Positions 15,894 through 24,485 of a stretch of 64,000 nucleotides of DNA are shown here, piece after piece; positions within the stretch are counted from its first letter, which is position 1, and each line of letters starts with the position of its first letter. A model generated the notes under the pieces. That model had not been told where the DNA came from, ran no database searches, and worked only from the letters and a program-made list of their open reading frames with translations. The position numbers and the translations under genes were made by a program. The stretch is from contig NZ_JADIVZ010000013.1 of NCBI RefSeq assembly GCF_015319165.1, forward strand, positions 1 through 64,000, written 5' to 3'. Source of the DNA: Nocardioides acrostichi (lineage in GTDB: Bacteria > Actinomycetota > Actinomycetes > Propionibacteriales > Nocardioidaceae).

Positions 15894-17273
15894 ATGCGCA
15901 CACGCACATTCCGCACCGCGGCCCTGGCCGTCGTGGCGGTCGCCGGGCTCGGGCTTGCCGGCTGCGGCAGCGACGACGGCGGCAGCGCCGATACCCAGAC
16001 GGCCGGCGGCACCTCGCCGGGCGAGGGGGTCGATGGCTGCGAGCAGCTCACCCAGTTCGGCGACCTGACCGGCAAGTCCGTCTCGGTCTACACCTCGATC
16101 CTCCCGCCCGAGCAGGCCGCGCAGGAGCAGTCTTATGAGCTGTTCACCAAGTGCACGGGGGCCAAGGTCGACTACGAGGGCTCCGACCAGTTCGAGACCC
16201 AGATCGTGGTCCGGGTCAAGGCGGGCAACGCGCCCGACATCGCCTACATCCCACAGCCGGGTCTGCTCAAGACACTCGTCGGCTCCGGCCAGGTCGTCGC
16301 GGCCCCCCAGCCGGTCGCCGACAACGTCGACAAGTGGTTCGGCGAGGACTGGAAGGGCTACGGCACCGTCGACGGCACCTTCTACGCCGCCCCGTTGGGC
16401 GCAAGCGTGAAGTCGTTCGTCTGGTACTCGCCGTCGATGTTCAAGAAGAACGGCTGGACCGTCCCCGAGACCTGGGACGACATGCTCAAGCTCTCCGACG
16501 AGATCGAGAAGACCGGCATCAAGCCCTGGTGTGCCGGCATCGAGTCGGGCGAGGCCACCGGCTGGCCGACGACGGACTGGCTCGAGGACGCCGTCCTGCG
16601 CGAGGACGGCCCCGATGTCTACGACCAGTGGGTCAACCACGAGATCCCGTTCAACGACGACAAGATCGCGACGGCACTCGACCTCGTCGGCGGCATCTTG
16701 AAGAACCCCGACTACGTCAACGGCGGCTTCGGCGACGTCGACTCCATCGCCACCACCGCGTTCCAAGACGGCGGCCTGCCGATCCTCAAGGGTCAGTGCG
16801 CCCTGCACCGCCAGGCCAGCTTCTACGCCGCGCAGTGGCCCGAGGGCACCAAGGTGTCCGAGGACGGCGACGTCTTCGCGTTCTACCTGCCGACGACCAG
16901 CGATGACTACGGCAAGCCCGTGCTCGGCGGCGGCGAGTTCGTGGCCGCGTTCGACGACCGGCCCGAGGTGCAGGCCTTCCAGACCTACCTCTCCTCCGAC
17001 GTCTGGGCCAACGAGAAGGCCAAGGCCACGCCGGGCGGCGGCTGGGTGAGCGCCAACACGGGGCTCGACATCGACAACCTCGCCAGCCCGATCGACCAGC
17101 TCTCCGCCGAGACGCTCCAAGACCCGGAGGCCGTGTTCCGCTTCGACGGCTCCGACCAGATGCCCAGCGCCGTGGGTGCGGGCTCCTTCTGGAAGGAGAT
17201 GACCGCCTGGATCACAGGTGAGAGCACCTCGGATGCTCTGAAGAACATCGAGGACAGCTGGCCCTCCTCCTGA
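15894..17273 (+). CDS. ABC sugar-binding lipoprotein, AglE-like
   Basis: The solute-binding component of a carbohydrate ABC importer, anchored outside the membrane. It has a basic start, a hydrophobic core and the lipobox GLAGCGS, then the family 1 binding-protein fold with KSVSVYTSI, APDIAYIPQPG and AAPLGASVKSFVWY. The overall pattern resembles AglE, the alpha-glucoside binder, but sugar identity cannot be read from sequence. ATG 15894 follows GAGAGGG by six bases. At 459 residues the size is typical. It is the first gene of the locus. Confidence 0.85.
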   Translation: MRTRTFRTAALAVVAVAGLGLAGCGSDDGGSADTQTAGGTSPGEGVDGCEQLTQFGDLTGKSVSVYTSILPPEQAAQEQSYELFTKCTGAKVDYEGSDQFETQIVVRVKAGNAPDIAYIPQPGLLKTLVGSGQVVAAPQPVADNVDKWFGEDWKGYGTVDGTFYAAPLGASVKSFVWYSPSMFKKNGWTVPETWDDMLKLSDEIEKTGIKPWCAGIESGEATGWPTTDWLEDAVLREDGPDVYDQWVNHEIPFNDDKIATALDLVGGILKNPDYVNGGFGDVDSIATTAFQDGGLPILKGQCALHRQASFYAAQWPEGTKVSEDGDVFAFYLPTTSDDYGKPVLGGGEFVAAFDDRPEVQAFQTYLSSDVWANEKAKATPGGGWVSANTGLDIDNLASPIDQLSAETLQDPEAVFRFDGSDQMPSAVGAGSFWKEMTAWITGESTSDALKNIEDSWPSS

Positions 17274-17278
17274 TCGAC

Positions 17279-17314
17279 GGCGGGCGGTCGACCCCACCGG
17301 GTCGGCCGCCCGCC
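17279..17314 (+). promoter_or_regulatory. Intercistronic hairpin between binding protein and permease
   Basis: A 16-bp stem (GGCGGGCGGTCGACCC paired with GGGTCGGCCGCCCGCC, one G-T wobble) with a four-base CACC loop sits six bases after the binding-protein stop. There is no T tract. Such structures protect the upstream mRNA or cause partial termination, giving more binding protein than permease. Confidence 0.75.
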
Positions 17315-17321
17315 CTCGTCC

Positions 17322-17358
17322 CGCCAGACCGACTCGCCAGACCGTCTCGCCCGGCTCA
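17322..17358. repeat. 13-bp tandem repeat and fragment of the palindromic element
   Basis: CGCCAGACCGACT (17322) is followed directly by CGCCAGACCGTCT (17335). Overlapping its end, GTCTCGCCCGGCTCA (17344-17358) is identical to 15 bases of the right arm of palindrome unit C (about 1364-1378). It may be a decayed copy of the repeat just before the permease ribosome binding site AGGAGG. Confidence 0.45.
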
Positions 17359-17377
17359 CGTCAGGAGGCCCACCTCG

Positions 17378-18349
17378 ATGAGCACACCCGAGAAGCTGCT
17401 CCAGATGGTGATCGCCATCGCCATCTTCTACGCCGTCGTGGCCGGCATCTTGCTGGCCACCCAGTTCTTCAAGTCCAAGACCGGCGAGCGCATCCAAGCC
17501 GCCGCCTTCCTGCTCCCCTCGCTGGCCCTCATCGGTCTGGGCCTGCTCTACCCGGCGGTGCTCACGGCCTGGCAGTCCCTGCACGGCGGCTCGAACATCT
17601 TCGTGCAGGAGTTCGTGGGGCTCGACAACTACAAGACGCTGTTCACCAACAGCCAAGAGCTCGAGGTGCTGCGCAACACGCTGCTGTGGGTGGTGCTGAC
17701 CCCGATCGTCTCGACCGGCATCGGTCTGGTCTACGCCGTGCTCGTCGACCGGGCCCCGTTCGAGAAGTTCTACAAGGCCCTGCTCTTCCTCCCCATGGCG
17801 ATCTCGATGGTCGGCGCGTCGATCATCTGGAAGTTCATGTACGACTACAAGGCGGGTGACCAGACCCAGATCGGGTTCCTCAACCAGTTGCTCGTCTGGC
17901 TGCACCTCGACACGTACAACTTCCTGCTCAAGGATCCGTGGAACACGCTGTTCCTCATCGTCATCCTGGTCTGGATCCAGGCCGGGTTCGCCATGACGTT
18001 GCTCTCGGCGAGCATCAAGGCCATCCCCGAGGACATGCTCGAGGCCGCCCGACTCGACGGCGCCAGTGGGTTCAAGATCTTCCGGCACATCACCGTGCCG
18101 AGCATCCGGCCCACGCTCATCGTGGTGCTGACGACCATCACCATCGCCACCCTCAAGGTCTTCGACATCGTGCAGACCGCCACCGGCGGCAACTTCAACA
18201 CCAGCGTCTTGGCCTATGAGTTCTACCGACAGAACTTCGTGGCCAACAACCAGGGTCTGGCGACCGCGATCGCGGTCGTGATCTTCCTGCTGGTGGTGCC
18301 GATCGTCATCTACAACATCCGTCAGATGCGCAAGCTGGAGGCCCGATGA
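17378..18349 (+). CDS. ABC sugar permease, AglF/MalF-like
   Basis: An inner-membrane permease subunit with about seven helices. The first (residues 8-28) and second (45-68) flank a basic loop (KSKTGERIQ), and the rest follow after a loop containing VGLDNYKTLF. The cytoplasmic EAA loop that docks the ATPase reads EDMLEAARLDGASGFKIF, near residue 215. ATG 17378 lies after an AGGAGG. It overlaps the next permease by four bases (ATGA). The ATPase is not in the operon. Confidence 0.9.
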   Translation: MSTPEKLLQMVIAIAIFYAVVAGILLATQFFKSKTGERIQAAAFLLPSLALIGLGLLYPAVLTAWQSLHGGSNIFVQEFVGLDNYKTLFTNSQELEVLRNTLLWVVLTPIVSTGIGLVYAVLVDRAPFEKFYKALLFLPMAISMVGASIIWKFMYDYKAGDQTQIGFLNQLLVWLHLDTYNFLLKDPWNTLFLIVILVWIQAGFAMTLLSASIKAIPEDMLEAARLDGASGFKIFRHITVPSIRPTLIVVLTTITIATLKVFDIVQTATGGNFNTSVLAYEFYRQNFVANNQGLATAIAVVIFLLVVPIVIYNIRQMRKLEAR

Positions 18350-19308
18350 GCACGCCTGCGATCACCACCGAGGCCGCCGCCGAGGTCGAGGTGGCCGAGA
18401 CCGCGGCGCCGCGCAAGAGCGCGTCGTCCGCCGCCAAGAACAGCCTGACCGGGTGGGCGGCCTCGCTCGTCGCGCTGGTCATCGCCGTCCTCTGGACGCT
18501 GCCCACCTTCGGGCTGCTGCTCTCCTCGTTCCGCCCGGAGGACCAGGTCAAGAGCGACGGGTGGTGGAACATCTTCACCCACCCCTCGTTCACGCTGAAG
18601 AACTACAGCGACGTGCTCTCCGGGGGCAGTGGTGGTGCCGGGCTGGGCACCAGTTTCGTCAACTCGGTGGTCATCACGCTGCCGGCGGTGCTGATCCCGA
18701 TCAGCCTGGCGACTCTCGCCGCCTACGCGTTCGCGTGGATGAAGTTCAAGGGCCGCGACACGCTCTTCGTGGCGGTCTTCGCGCTGCAGATCGTGCCGAT
18801 CCAGGTCACGCTCGTGCCGCTGCTCACTCTCTACACCCAGCCCCCTGGCTTCCTGCCGGCACTCGGAGGCCGCGACGCGCCCGCGGGTGGCCTCTACGGG
18901 CTGTGGATGTCGCACACCATCTTCGCGTTGCCGCTCGCCATCTTCTTGCTGCACAACTTCATGCGGGAGATCCCCGGCGAGCTCATCGAGTCGGCCCGTG
19001 TCGACGGGGCCGGCCACGTGCAGATCTTCACCCGCATCATGCTGCCCCTGATGGCGCCGGCGATCGCCGCCTTCGGCATCTTCCAGTTCCTCTGGGTCTG
19101 GAACGACCTGCTCGTCGCCAAGGTCTTCAGCTCACCGCAGCTCCAGCCCATGACCGTGCAGCTCCAGCTGCTCGTGGGCGAGCGTGGCCAGGACTGGCAG
19201 CTGCTGGCCTCCGGTGCCTTCGTGTCGCTGGCCCTACCGCTCGTGGTGTTCCTCGCGCTCCAGCGTTACTTCGTGCGCGGCCTGCTGGCCGGCAGCGTGA
19301 AGGGGTGA
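18346..19308 (+). CDS. ABC sugar permease, AglG/MalG-like
   Basis: The second permease subunit, six helices, with an Ala/Glu-rich 30-residue cytoplasmic start. The EAA docking loop reads GELIESARVDGAGHVQIF, near residue 215. The sequence LLSSFRPEDQVKSDGWW and the C-terminal YFVRGLLAGSVKG are typical of AglG-type subunits. It is translationally coupled to the first permease and ends four bases from the convergent glycosidase gene. Confidence 0.9.
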   Translation: MSTPAITTEAAAEVEVAETAAPRKSASSAAKNSLTGWAASLVALVIAVLWTLPTFGLLLSSFRPEDQVKSDGWWNIFTHPSFTLKNYSDVLSGGSGGAGLGTSFVNSVVITLPAVLIPISLATLAAYAFAWMKFKGRDTLFVAVFALQIVPIQVTLVPLLTLYTQPPGFLPALGGRDAPAGGLYGLWMSHTIFALPLAIFLLHNFMREIPGELIESARVDGAGHVQIFTRIMLPLMAPAIAAFGIFQFLWVWNDLLVAKVFSSPQLQPMTVQLQLLVGERGQDWQLLASGAFVSLALPLVVFLALQRYFVRGLLAGSVKG

Positions 19309-19312
19309 GATG

Positions 19313-20716
19313 TCACTCCGTGAGGCTCGACGAACGCTCGCGGACGACGCCCGCCAACCAGGCGTAGGACGCCTTCGGCGTGCGCCGCTGGTCGGTGTGG
19401 TCGATGTGCACCAGGCCGAAGGTCTTGGTGTACCCCTCGGCCCACTCGAAGTTGTCGAGCAGCGTCCACACCACGTAGCCGCGCACGTCGACGCCCTCGG
19501 CGCGAGCGACATCGACGGCGGCGAGATGGTCGCGCAGGTAGATGATGCGGTCGTCGTCGGCGACGCGTCCCTCGGCGATCACCTCGTCGCTGCAGGCGGC
19601 GCCGTTCTCCATCACCAGCAGCGGGCGGTCGATCCGCGCAGCGGTCTCGCGCAGCACGTCGGTCAGCCCGGTCGCGTCGATCTCCCAGCCGATGGCCGTG
19701 CGCGGTTCGGGAACCACCAGGTCGAAGGGGTCGGTGCCCGGGTAGGCGTCGCGCTCGGGGTGGGGCGGGCGGCCCGCGACCACCACATCGGGTCGCACGG
19801 GCGTGTAGTAGTTGATGCCGACCCAGTCGGCGGAGTCGTGGATCGCCTCCAGATCGCCCGGTCGCACGAGCCCGGGGTCGGCGAGCTCGGGCGCCACCCG
19901 CAACAGGCCGTCGTCGTAGGCGCCCTGCGCCAGGGGGTCGAGCCAGACCCGGTTGCGCACCGCGTCGATCTGGTCGGCCAGCTCGACGGCCTCGGATCGT
20001 CCGGGGCGGATGGGTGCCAGGTTGAGCACGATGCCGACGTCGCACCCACCCGCCGACCCACCCAAGGAGTGCAGCCGCTCCGAAGCCCAGGCGTGACCCA
20101 ACATCAGGTGGTGGGCTGCCCGGTGGGCGGCGCCGCCCTCACGGCGCCCCGGAGCATGCACGCCCGCGGCGTAGCCCAGGTAGGCGGCGCACCAGGGCTC
20201 GTTGTGGGTGGCCCAGAGCCCGACGCGGTCACCGAGCCGGGCGTACACCACCTCGGCGTAGTCGGCGAAGGCGGCGGGAGTCTCCCGCGCGAGCCAGCCC
20301 CCGGCGTCCTCGAGCGGCTGCGGCAGATCCCAGTGGTAGAGCGTGGCGGCGGGCTTGACGCCGCGCTCGAGCAGCGCGTCGACGACCCGGTCGTAGTAGT
20401 CGAGCCCACGCGTCTCGACCCGCCCCGAGCCCTCGGGCAGCACCCGGGGCCACGCGATCGAGAAGCGGTACCAGTCCAGGCCGAGGCCGGCCACGAGGTC
20501 GGCGTCCTCGGCGTAGCGGTGGTAGGAGTCGCACGCGACGGTGCCGTCGCGTCCGTCGCGCACGGTGCCCGGCCGCGCCGCGAAGGTGTCCCAGATCGAG
20601 ACGCCGCGGCCGTCGTCGGCCACCCCGCCCTCGATCTGGTAGGACGCGGTGGCCGTGCCGAGCTCGAGTCGCGATCCGTCGGGCAGGCGGGCGGGCGGCG
20701 GTGTGGTGTGGCTCAC
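19313..20716 (-). CDS. Glycoside hydrolase family 1, beta-glucosidase-like
   Basis: A cytoplasmic GH1 enzyme that hydrolyses beta-linked disaccharides. The acid/base Glu is about residue 173 in THNEPWC and the nucleophile about residue 370 in VMENGA (usually TENG, here MENG). The N-terminal signature GTATASYQIEGG and the RFSIAWPRVLPEG segment confirm the family. It has 467 residues and no signal peptide, so it acts on imported sugar. A beta-glucosidase beside an AglE-like importer suggests the transported sugar may be a beta-glucoside such as cellobiose. The start is GTG; the gene is divergent from the LacI gene. Confidence 0.92.
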   Translation of the reverse strand: MSHTTPPPARLPDGSRLELGTATASYQIEGGVADDGRGVSIWDTFAARPGTVRDGRDGTVACDSYHRYAEDADLVAGLGLDWYRFSIAWPRVLPEGSGRVETRGLDYYDRVVDALLERGVKPAATLYHWDLPQPLEDAGGWLARETPAAFADYAEVVYARLGDRVGLWATHNEPWCAAYLGYAAGVHAPGRREGGAAHRAAHHLMLGHAWASERLHSLGGSAGGCDVGIVLNLAPIRPGRSEAVELADQIDAVRNRVWLDPLAQGAYDDGLLRVAPELADPGLVRPGDLEAIHDSADWVGINYYTPVRPDVVVAGRPPHPERDAYPGTDPFDLVVPEPRTAIGWEIDATGLTDVLRETAARIDRPLLVMENGAACSDEVIAEGRVADDDRIIYLRDHLAAVDVARAEGVDVRGYVVWTLLDNFEWAEGYTKTFGLVHIDHTDQRRTPKASYAWLAGVVRERSSSLTE

Positions 20717-20757
20717 GAGAACACGATAGAACCCGCGCGAGCCGTGGGGCGGGTGGC

Positions 20758-21777
20758 ATGACGAGCATCCACGACCTCGCGCGCGAGACCGGGGTGTCGA
20801 CCGCCACCGTGTCGCGCGCGCTGCGGGGTCTGCCCCGGGTCTCGCCGGACACCCGGGAGCGGGTGCTCGACGCCGCGGTGCGGCTCGGCTACACGCCGTC
20901 GCCGCACGCCGTGGGACTGGCCAGCGGAGGCCGCACCCGCACCATCGCGATCGTGGTGTTGTGGGTGACCCGCTGGTACTTCTCGACCGTCGTGCACGGG
21001 GCCGAGAGCCTGCTGCGCGAGCGCGGTTACGACGTGCTCCTCTACAACATCGGCGGCGATGCCGAGGCGCGGCGCCGCGTGCTGCTCACGCAGCTGCTCA
21101 CCAAGCGCGCCGACGCGGTGATGGTGGTGGGGTTCACGCCCACCCCCGAGGAGGTGCTGTGGCTGGGTCGGCACGATGTGCCCGCCGTGACCCTCGGCGC
21201 GCGCGTCGACGAGTGGCCCAGCGTGCGCATCGACGACGAGAACGTCGCGCGCGTGGCCGTCGAGCACCTCGTGGCCTTGGGACACCGGCGCATCGCCTAC
21301 GTCGGCCAGCTCTCCGACGACGGGCTCGACCTCGCCACGCCGCGCGACCGGCTGCACGGCTACCGGGAGTCGCTGCGCGCCGCCGGCGTCGATCCGGAGG
21401 AATCGCTGGAGTTCGACGGCGGCTTCACTCTCGACGGTGGCCGCGAGGCCGGTCGGCGCCTGCTCCAGCTGCGCGAACGCCCGACCGCCGTGTTCTGCGC
21501 CAGCGACGAGATGGCCTACGGCGTGCTGCGGTCGTGCCTCGAGGCGGGTGTCGACGTCCCGCGCGAGATGTCGGTCATCGGCGTCGACGGGCACGACATG
21601 GCCGGCTTCTTCGACCTGACCACGGTCGAGCAGCCGGTCGAGCAGCAGGGGCGCGCGGCGGCTCGTCACCTGCTCCAAAGACTCGATCCCGACGACGGCG
21701 AGGTCGGCCTCGTGGAGCACGTGGAGGTACCGACCCGACTCGTGGTGCGCGGCACCACGGGCCCAGCGTGCGCATGA
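20758..21777 (+). CDS. LacI family transcriptional regulator
   Basis: The N-terminal helix-turn-helix (MTSIHDLARETGVSTATVSR, residues 1-20) is followed by the hinge helix region SPHAVGLASG and a periplasmic-binding-like effector domain (IVVLWVTRWYFSTVV; VIGVDGHDMAGFFDLTTV). It most likely represses the adjacent glycosidase and the importer operon in the absence of the sugar. Only 41 bases separate its start from the divergent glycosidase start, and I see no obvious AANCGNTT operator in that gap. It overlaps the next gene by four bases. Confidence 0.88.
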   Translation: MTSIHDLARETGVSTATVSRALRGLPRVSPDTRERVLDAAVRLGYTPSPHAVGLASGGRTRTIAIVVLWVTRWYFSTVVHGAESLLRERGYDVLLYNIGGDAEARRRVLLTQLLTKRADAVMVVGFTPTPEEVLWLGRHDVPAVTLGARVDEWPSVRIDDENVARVAVEHLVALGHRRIAYVGQLSDDGLDLATPRDRLHGYRESLRAAGVDPEESLEFDGGFTLDGGREAGRRLLQLRERPTAVFCASDEMAYGVLRSCLEAGVDVPREMSVIGVDGHDMAGFFDLTTVEQPVEQQGRAAARHLLQRLDPDDGEVGLVEHVEVPTRLVVRGTTGPACA

Positions 21778-22586
21778 CCTTCTTCGACGGCGGCAGCGAC
21801 GACGTCCCGCCCGACCACGGTGCGCCGGCCGTCATCGGTCTCCAGCGTCCGGCCGCGGCGCAGGACGCCGACTCCTTCGCGTTGCTGCGTCGCATCGGGT
21901 ACGTCGACGGCGAGCTGGGGGATCTGCTCGTGCCCCGCGACCTCCCCACGTTCCGGACCGACCTGACCAGCGTGCCGAGCGTGTTCGCGTGGCTGGTGCC
22001 GCGGGTGGGTCGCCACCTCCCCGCAGCGCTGCTGCACGACGGACTGGTGGGCCCGCCCGACGATCCGACCTACGTGTCGGTCGAGGGGCACGTGGTCGAC
22101 CGCGTGCAGGCCGACCGCGTGTTCCGCGACGCGATGGCGACCTCCGGGGTGCCGCTGATCCGGCGCTGGCTCGTGTGGAGCGCCGTGACGCTGGCGACCA
22201 TGACGTGGGGTGACGTGCCCGGACGGTGGCGCCGCTGGTACCAGGTGGTGCCGGCCGCCACGCTCGGGTCGATCGTCGTGCTCGGCTGGTGCGCCACGTG
22301 GGATCTGCTCGACGTCGACGCCTGGTGGGCGCCCGGGGTGTGGTGGATCCCCGAGGGCTCCTGGCCGGTCGAACTGGCCTGGGGAGCGGCGGGTGCGGTC
22401 GTCGTCCCGGTGCTGCTCTCGGTGCTGTGGGGGCGCTTCTACTCCGCGGGCGTGGTGCTGTCGGTGGGCCTGGCCCTGCTGCTGCACGTGACCGTCGCGG
22501 TGGCCGCACTCACGCTGCTGTACCAGGTGCTCGAGCGGGTGGTGGCCGCCGTCGTACCCCGGCCTCCGGATCAGCGCAGGGAGTAG
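21774..22586 (+). CDS. DUF1353 domain fused to a membrane region
   Basis: Residues 35-135 contain the DUF1353 pattern: RTDLTSVPSVFAWLVP, then a His-Asp pair in ALLHDGLV and a DRVFRDAM helix. This family is found in phage and bacterial genes and is of unknown, possibly hydrolytic, function. The C-terminal 120 residues form three to four membrane helices (LGSIVVLGWCATWDL; GAVVVPVLLSVLWG; SVGLALLLHVTVAVAALTLL), unusual for phage members. It is coupled to the LacI gene by an ATGA overlap, and its 3' end overlaps the convergent hemolysin III gene by 16 bases. Confidence 0.7.
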   Translation: MTFFDGGSDDVPPDHGAPAVIGLQRPAAAQDADSFALLRRIGYVDGELGDLLVPRDLPTFRTDLTSVPSVFAWLVPRVGRHLPAALLHDGLVGPPDDPTYVSVEGHVVDRVQADRVFRDAMATSGVPLIRRWLVWSAVTLATMTWGDVPGRWRRWYQVVPAATLGSIVVLGWCATWDLLDVDAWWAPGVWWIPEGSWPVELAWGAAGAVVVPVLLSVLWGRFYSAGVVLSVGLALLLHVTVAVAALTLLYQVLERVVAAVVPRPPDQRRE

Positions 22587-23302
22587 GTCGCCAGGGAGAC
22601 CCCGACGTAGTGGGAGACGAAGGCGAGCACGGTGAAGCTGTGGAACACCTCGTGGAAGCCGAACCAGCGCGGTGCCGGGTTGGGGCGCTTGAGTCCGTAG
22701 ACCACGCCACCGAAGGTGTAGAGCGCGCCGCCGGTCACGATGAGCACGAACACGGCGATGCCGATGCCGGTGCCGAGCGAGATCGCCCCCTCGAAGAGGT
22801 CGGGGATGAAGAACACGGCGGCCCAGCCCAGCGCGATGTAGATGGGCGTGTAGAGCCATCGGGGCGCGTCGGTCCAGAAGATGCGGAACAGCACGCCGAG
22901 CGCCGCGCCGGTCCAGACGACCGAGAGCAGCAGGGTCCGTGCGGCGCCGTCGAGCAGGATCACGGCGAAGGGCGTGTAGCTGCCGGCGATGAGCACGAAG
23001 ATGTTGGAGTGGTCGAAGCGCCGCAGCACGCTCCACGTGCGTGGCGACCAGCTGCCGGTGTGGTAGATCGCCGAGACGGTGAACAGCAGCAGCGCGCTGC
23101 CGGTGAAGAGCGCCGAGGCGGTGCGGGTCGCGGCGTTCGGCGAGAGCACGATCAGCACGATGCCGGCGGCGAGCGTGAGTGGCGCCGACCCGAGGTGCAG
23201 CCAGCCGCGCAACCGTGGCTTGATCTCCTCGGCCAGCTCCTCGAGCTGGTCGGCGATGCCCTCGACACCGGCCCGGACGGCCTGCGGGATCTGGCTGTTC
23301 AT
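22571..23302 (-). CDS. Hemolysin III / PAQR-type membrane protein
   Basis: Seven membrane helices and the conserved histidines of the PAQR/HlyIII superfamily: SAIYHTG in helix 2 and FHEVFHSF near the C-terminus, with RRFDHSNIFVLIAGSYTPF between. These residues bind zinc in relatives with hydrolase activity. The bacterial role is unsettled. At 243 residues it is close to Rv1085c, and its place before the prenyl synthase gene is conserved. The N-terminal 35 residues are cytoplasmic and acidic. Confidence 0.9.
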   Translation of the reverse strand: MNSQIPQAVRAGVEGIADQLEELAEEIKPRLRGWLHLGSAPLTLAAGIVLIVLSPNAATRTASALFTGSALLLFTVSAIYHTGSWSPRTWSVLRRFDHSNIFVLIAGSYTPFAVILLDGAARTLLLSVVWTGAALGVLFRIFWTDAPRWLYTPIYIALGWAAVFFIPDLFEGAISLGTGIGIAVFVLIVTGGALYTFGGVVYGLKRPNPAPRWFGFHEVFHSFTVLAFVSHYVGVSLATYSLR

Positions 23303-23410
23303 GACGCGACCGTACCGGCCGGACCTTGGTAGCGGCTGAGGACCGGACGATCCTTCACGTGATCGTCATCGCTTCCGGCGCGTGAGCTCGCACACCACTA
23401 CTCTGGTCGG

Positions 23411-24184
23411 GTGGCTGACTGGAAGCGGGGCCTGCGCCGGGTGCTCTACCCGGCCTACGAGGCGCGCCTGGTGCGCCGGCTGCCCGAGAACCTGCCCCAG
23501 CACGTCGGCGTCATGCTCGACGGCAACCGCCGGTGGGCCAAGGCGGTCGGCCGCGACACCGCGCACGGGCACCGCGCCGGGGCGGCGAACATCGAGCCGC
23601 TGCTGGGCTGGTGCGACGAGATCGGCATCGAGGTGGTCACGCTGTGGCTGCTCTCCACCGACAACCTGAACCGGCCGGCGCGCGAGCTCGAGCCGCTGCT
23701 GGAGATCATCGCCGACGCCGTCGACTCCCTCGCCGACCAGCGTCGTTGGCGGCTCCACCCCGTCGGAGCGCTCGACCTGCTGCCCGCGGCCACGGCCGAG
23801 CGGCTCAAGGCGGCCGAGGAGGCCACCCGCGACGTCGACGGCATGCTGGTCAACGTCGCGGTGCCCTACGGCGGACGACGCGAGATCGCCGACGCGGTGC
23901 GCTCGCTGCTGCTCGAACACGCCGAGCGGGGCACCTCGCTGGAGGATCTCGCCGCGCAGATCGACGTCGACATGATCGGCGACCACCTCTACACCAAGGG
24001 TCAGCCCGATCCCGACCTGGTGATCCGTACCTCCGGAGAGCAGCGTCTCGGCGGCTTCCTGCTCTGGCAGAGTGCACGGTCGGAGTACTACTTCTGCGAG
24101 GCGTACTGGCCCGATTTCCGGCGCGTCGACTTCCTGCGCGCGATCCGCGCCTACGCCCTGCGCGAGCGTCGCTACGGCGCCTGA
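23411..24184 (+). CDS. Z-isoprenyl diphosphate synthase (UppS family)
   Basis: A cis-prenyltransferase that adds isoprene units to make the lipid carrier for the cell wall or its short-chain precursor. The diphosphate-binding motif MLDGNRRWAK has its Asp at 37. Also present are LWLLSTDNLNRP and the C-terminal RTSGEQRLGGFLLWQS with AYWPDF. Its 257-residue length and position match Rv1086, which makes Z,E-farnesyl diphosphate; whether this one makes the short or the long chain is not certain. The start is GTG. Confidence 0.9.
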   Translation: MADWKRGLRRVLYPAYEARLVRRLPENLPQHVGVMLDGNRRWAKAVGRDTAHGHRAGAANIEPLLGWCDEIGIEVVTLWLLSTDNLNRPARELEPLLEIIADAVDSLADQRRWRLHPVGALDLLPAATAERLKAAEEATRDVDGMLVNVAVPYGGRREIADAVRSLLLEHAERGTSLEDLAAQIDVDMIGDHLYTKGQPDPDLVIRTSGEQRLGGFLLWQSARSEYYFCEAYWPDFRRVDFLRAIRAYALRERRYGA

Positions 24185-24226
24185 GAGCCGGCGCCGGTCG
24201 CGGCGCCACCGCCGCCCGCGCGCAAT

Positions 24227-24433
24227 GTGATGTTCACGCAGCCGGTGCGGCGTGGCGGTCGTGGGGGGCTGGGCCACGGGGTTAGGTTCACGCACATCGG
24301 CGGGTGGGGAAGCCTGCCGTACCTGGAGGCCCGTTCGTGGACGTTCACGACTGCACCGCACCACCGGTCCCGGCCGGTCGTGCGCTCGGAGGCGGGCACT
24401 CCCGTCGTCGGGGCTCCCGGTCCGACCAGCTGA
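24227..24433 (+). CDS. Possible small upstream ORF paired with phoH2
   Basis: A 68-codon ORF occupies most of the 301-base gap before the PIN-PhoH gene. Its second half ([16 protein letters not shown] onward) looks protein-like, with about 85% G/C at third positions, and ends 52 bases before the PhoH start. In mycobacteria a small antitoxin-like ORF (phoAT) precedes phoH2. This ORF may be the counterpart, but I cannot confirm similarity. A -10-like TAGGTT at 24283 lies inside it, so a shorter form or no peptide at all is possible. A GGCGCC-loop-GGCGCC hairpin at about 24191 may end the previous gene. Confidence 0.3.
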   Translation: MMFTQPVRRGGRGGLGHGVRFTHIGGWGSLPYLEARSWTFTTAPHHRSRPVVRSEAGTPVVGAPGPTS

Positions 24434-24485
24434 GGTAGGGACCGGGCGCGGGGTGCTGCGTCGTGGTCCGGTGAAGGGAACACCA

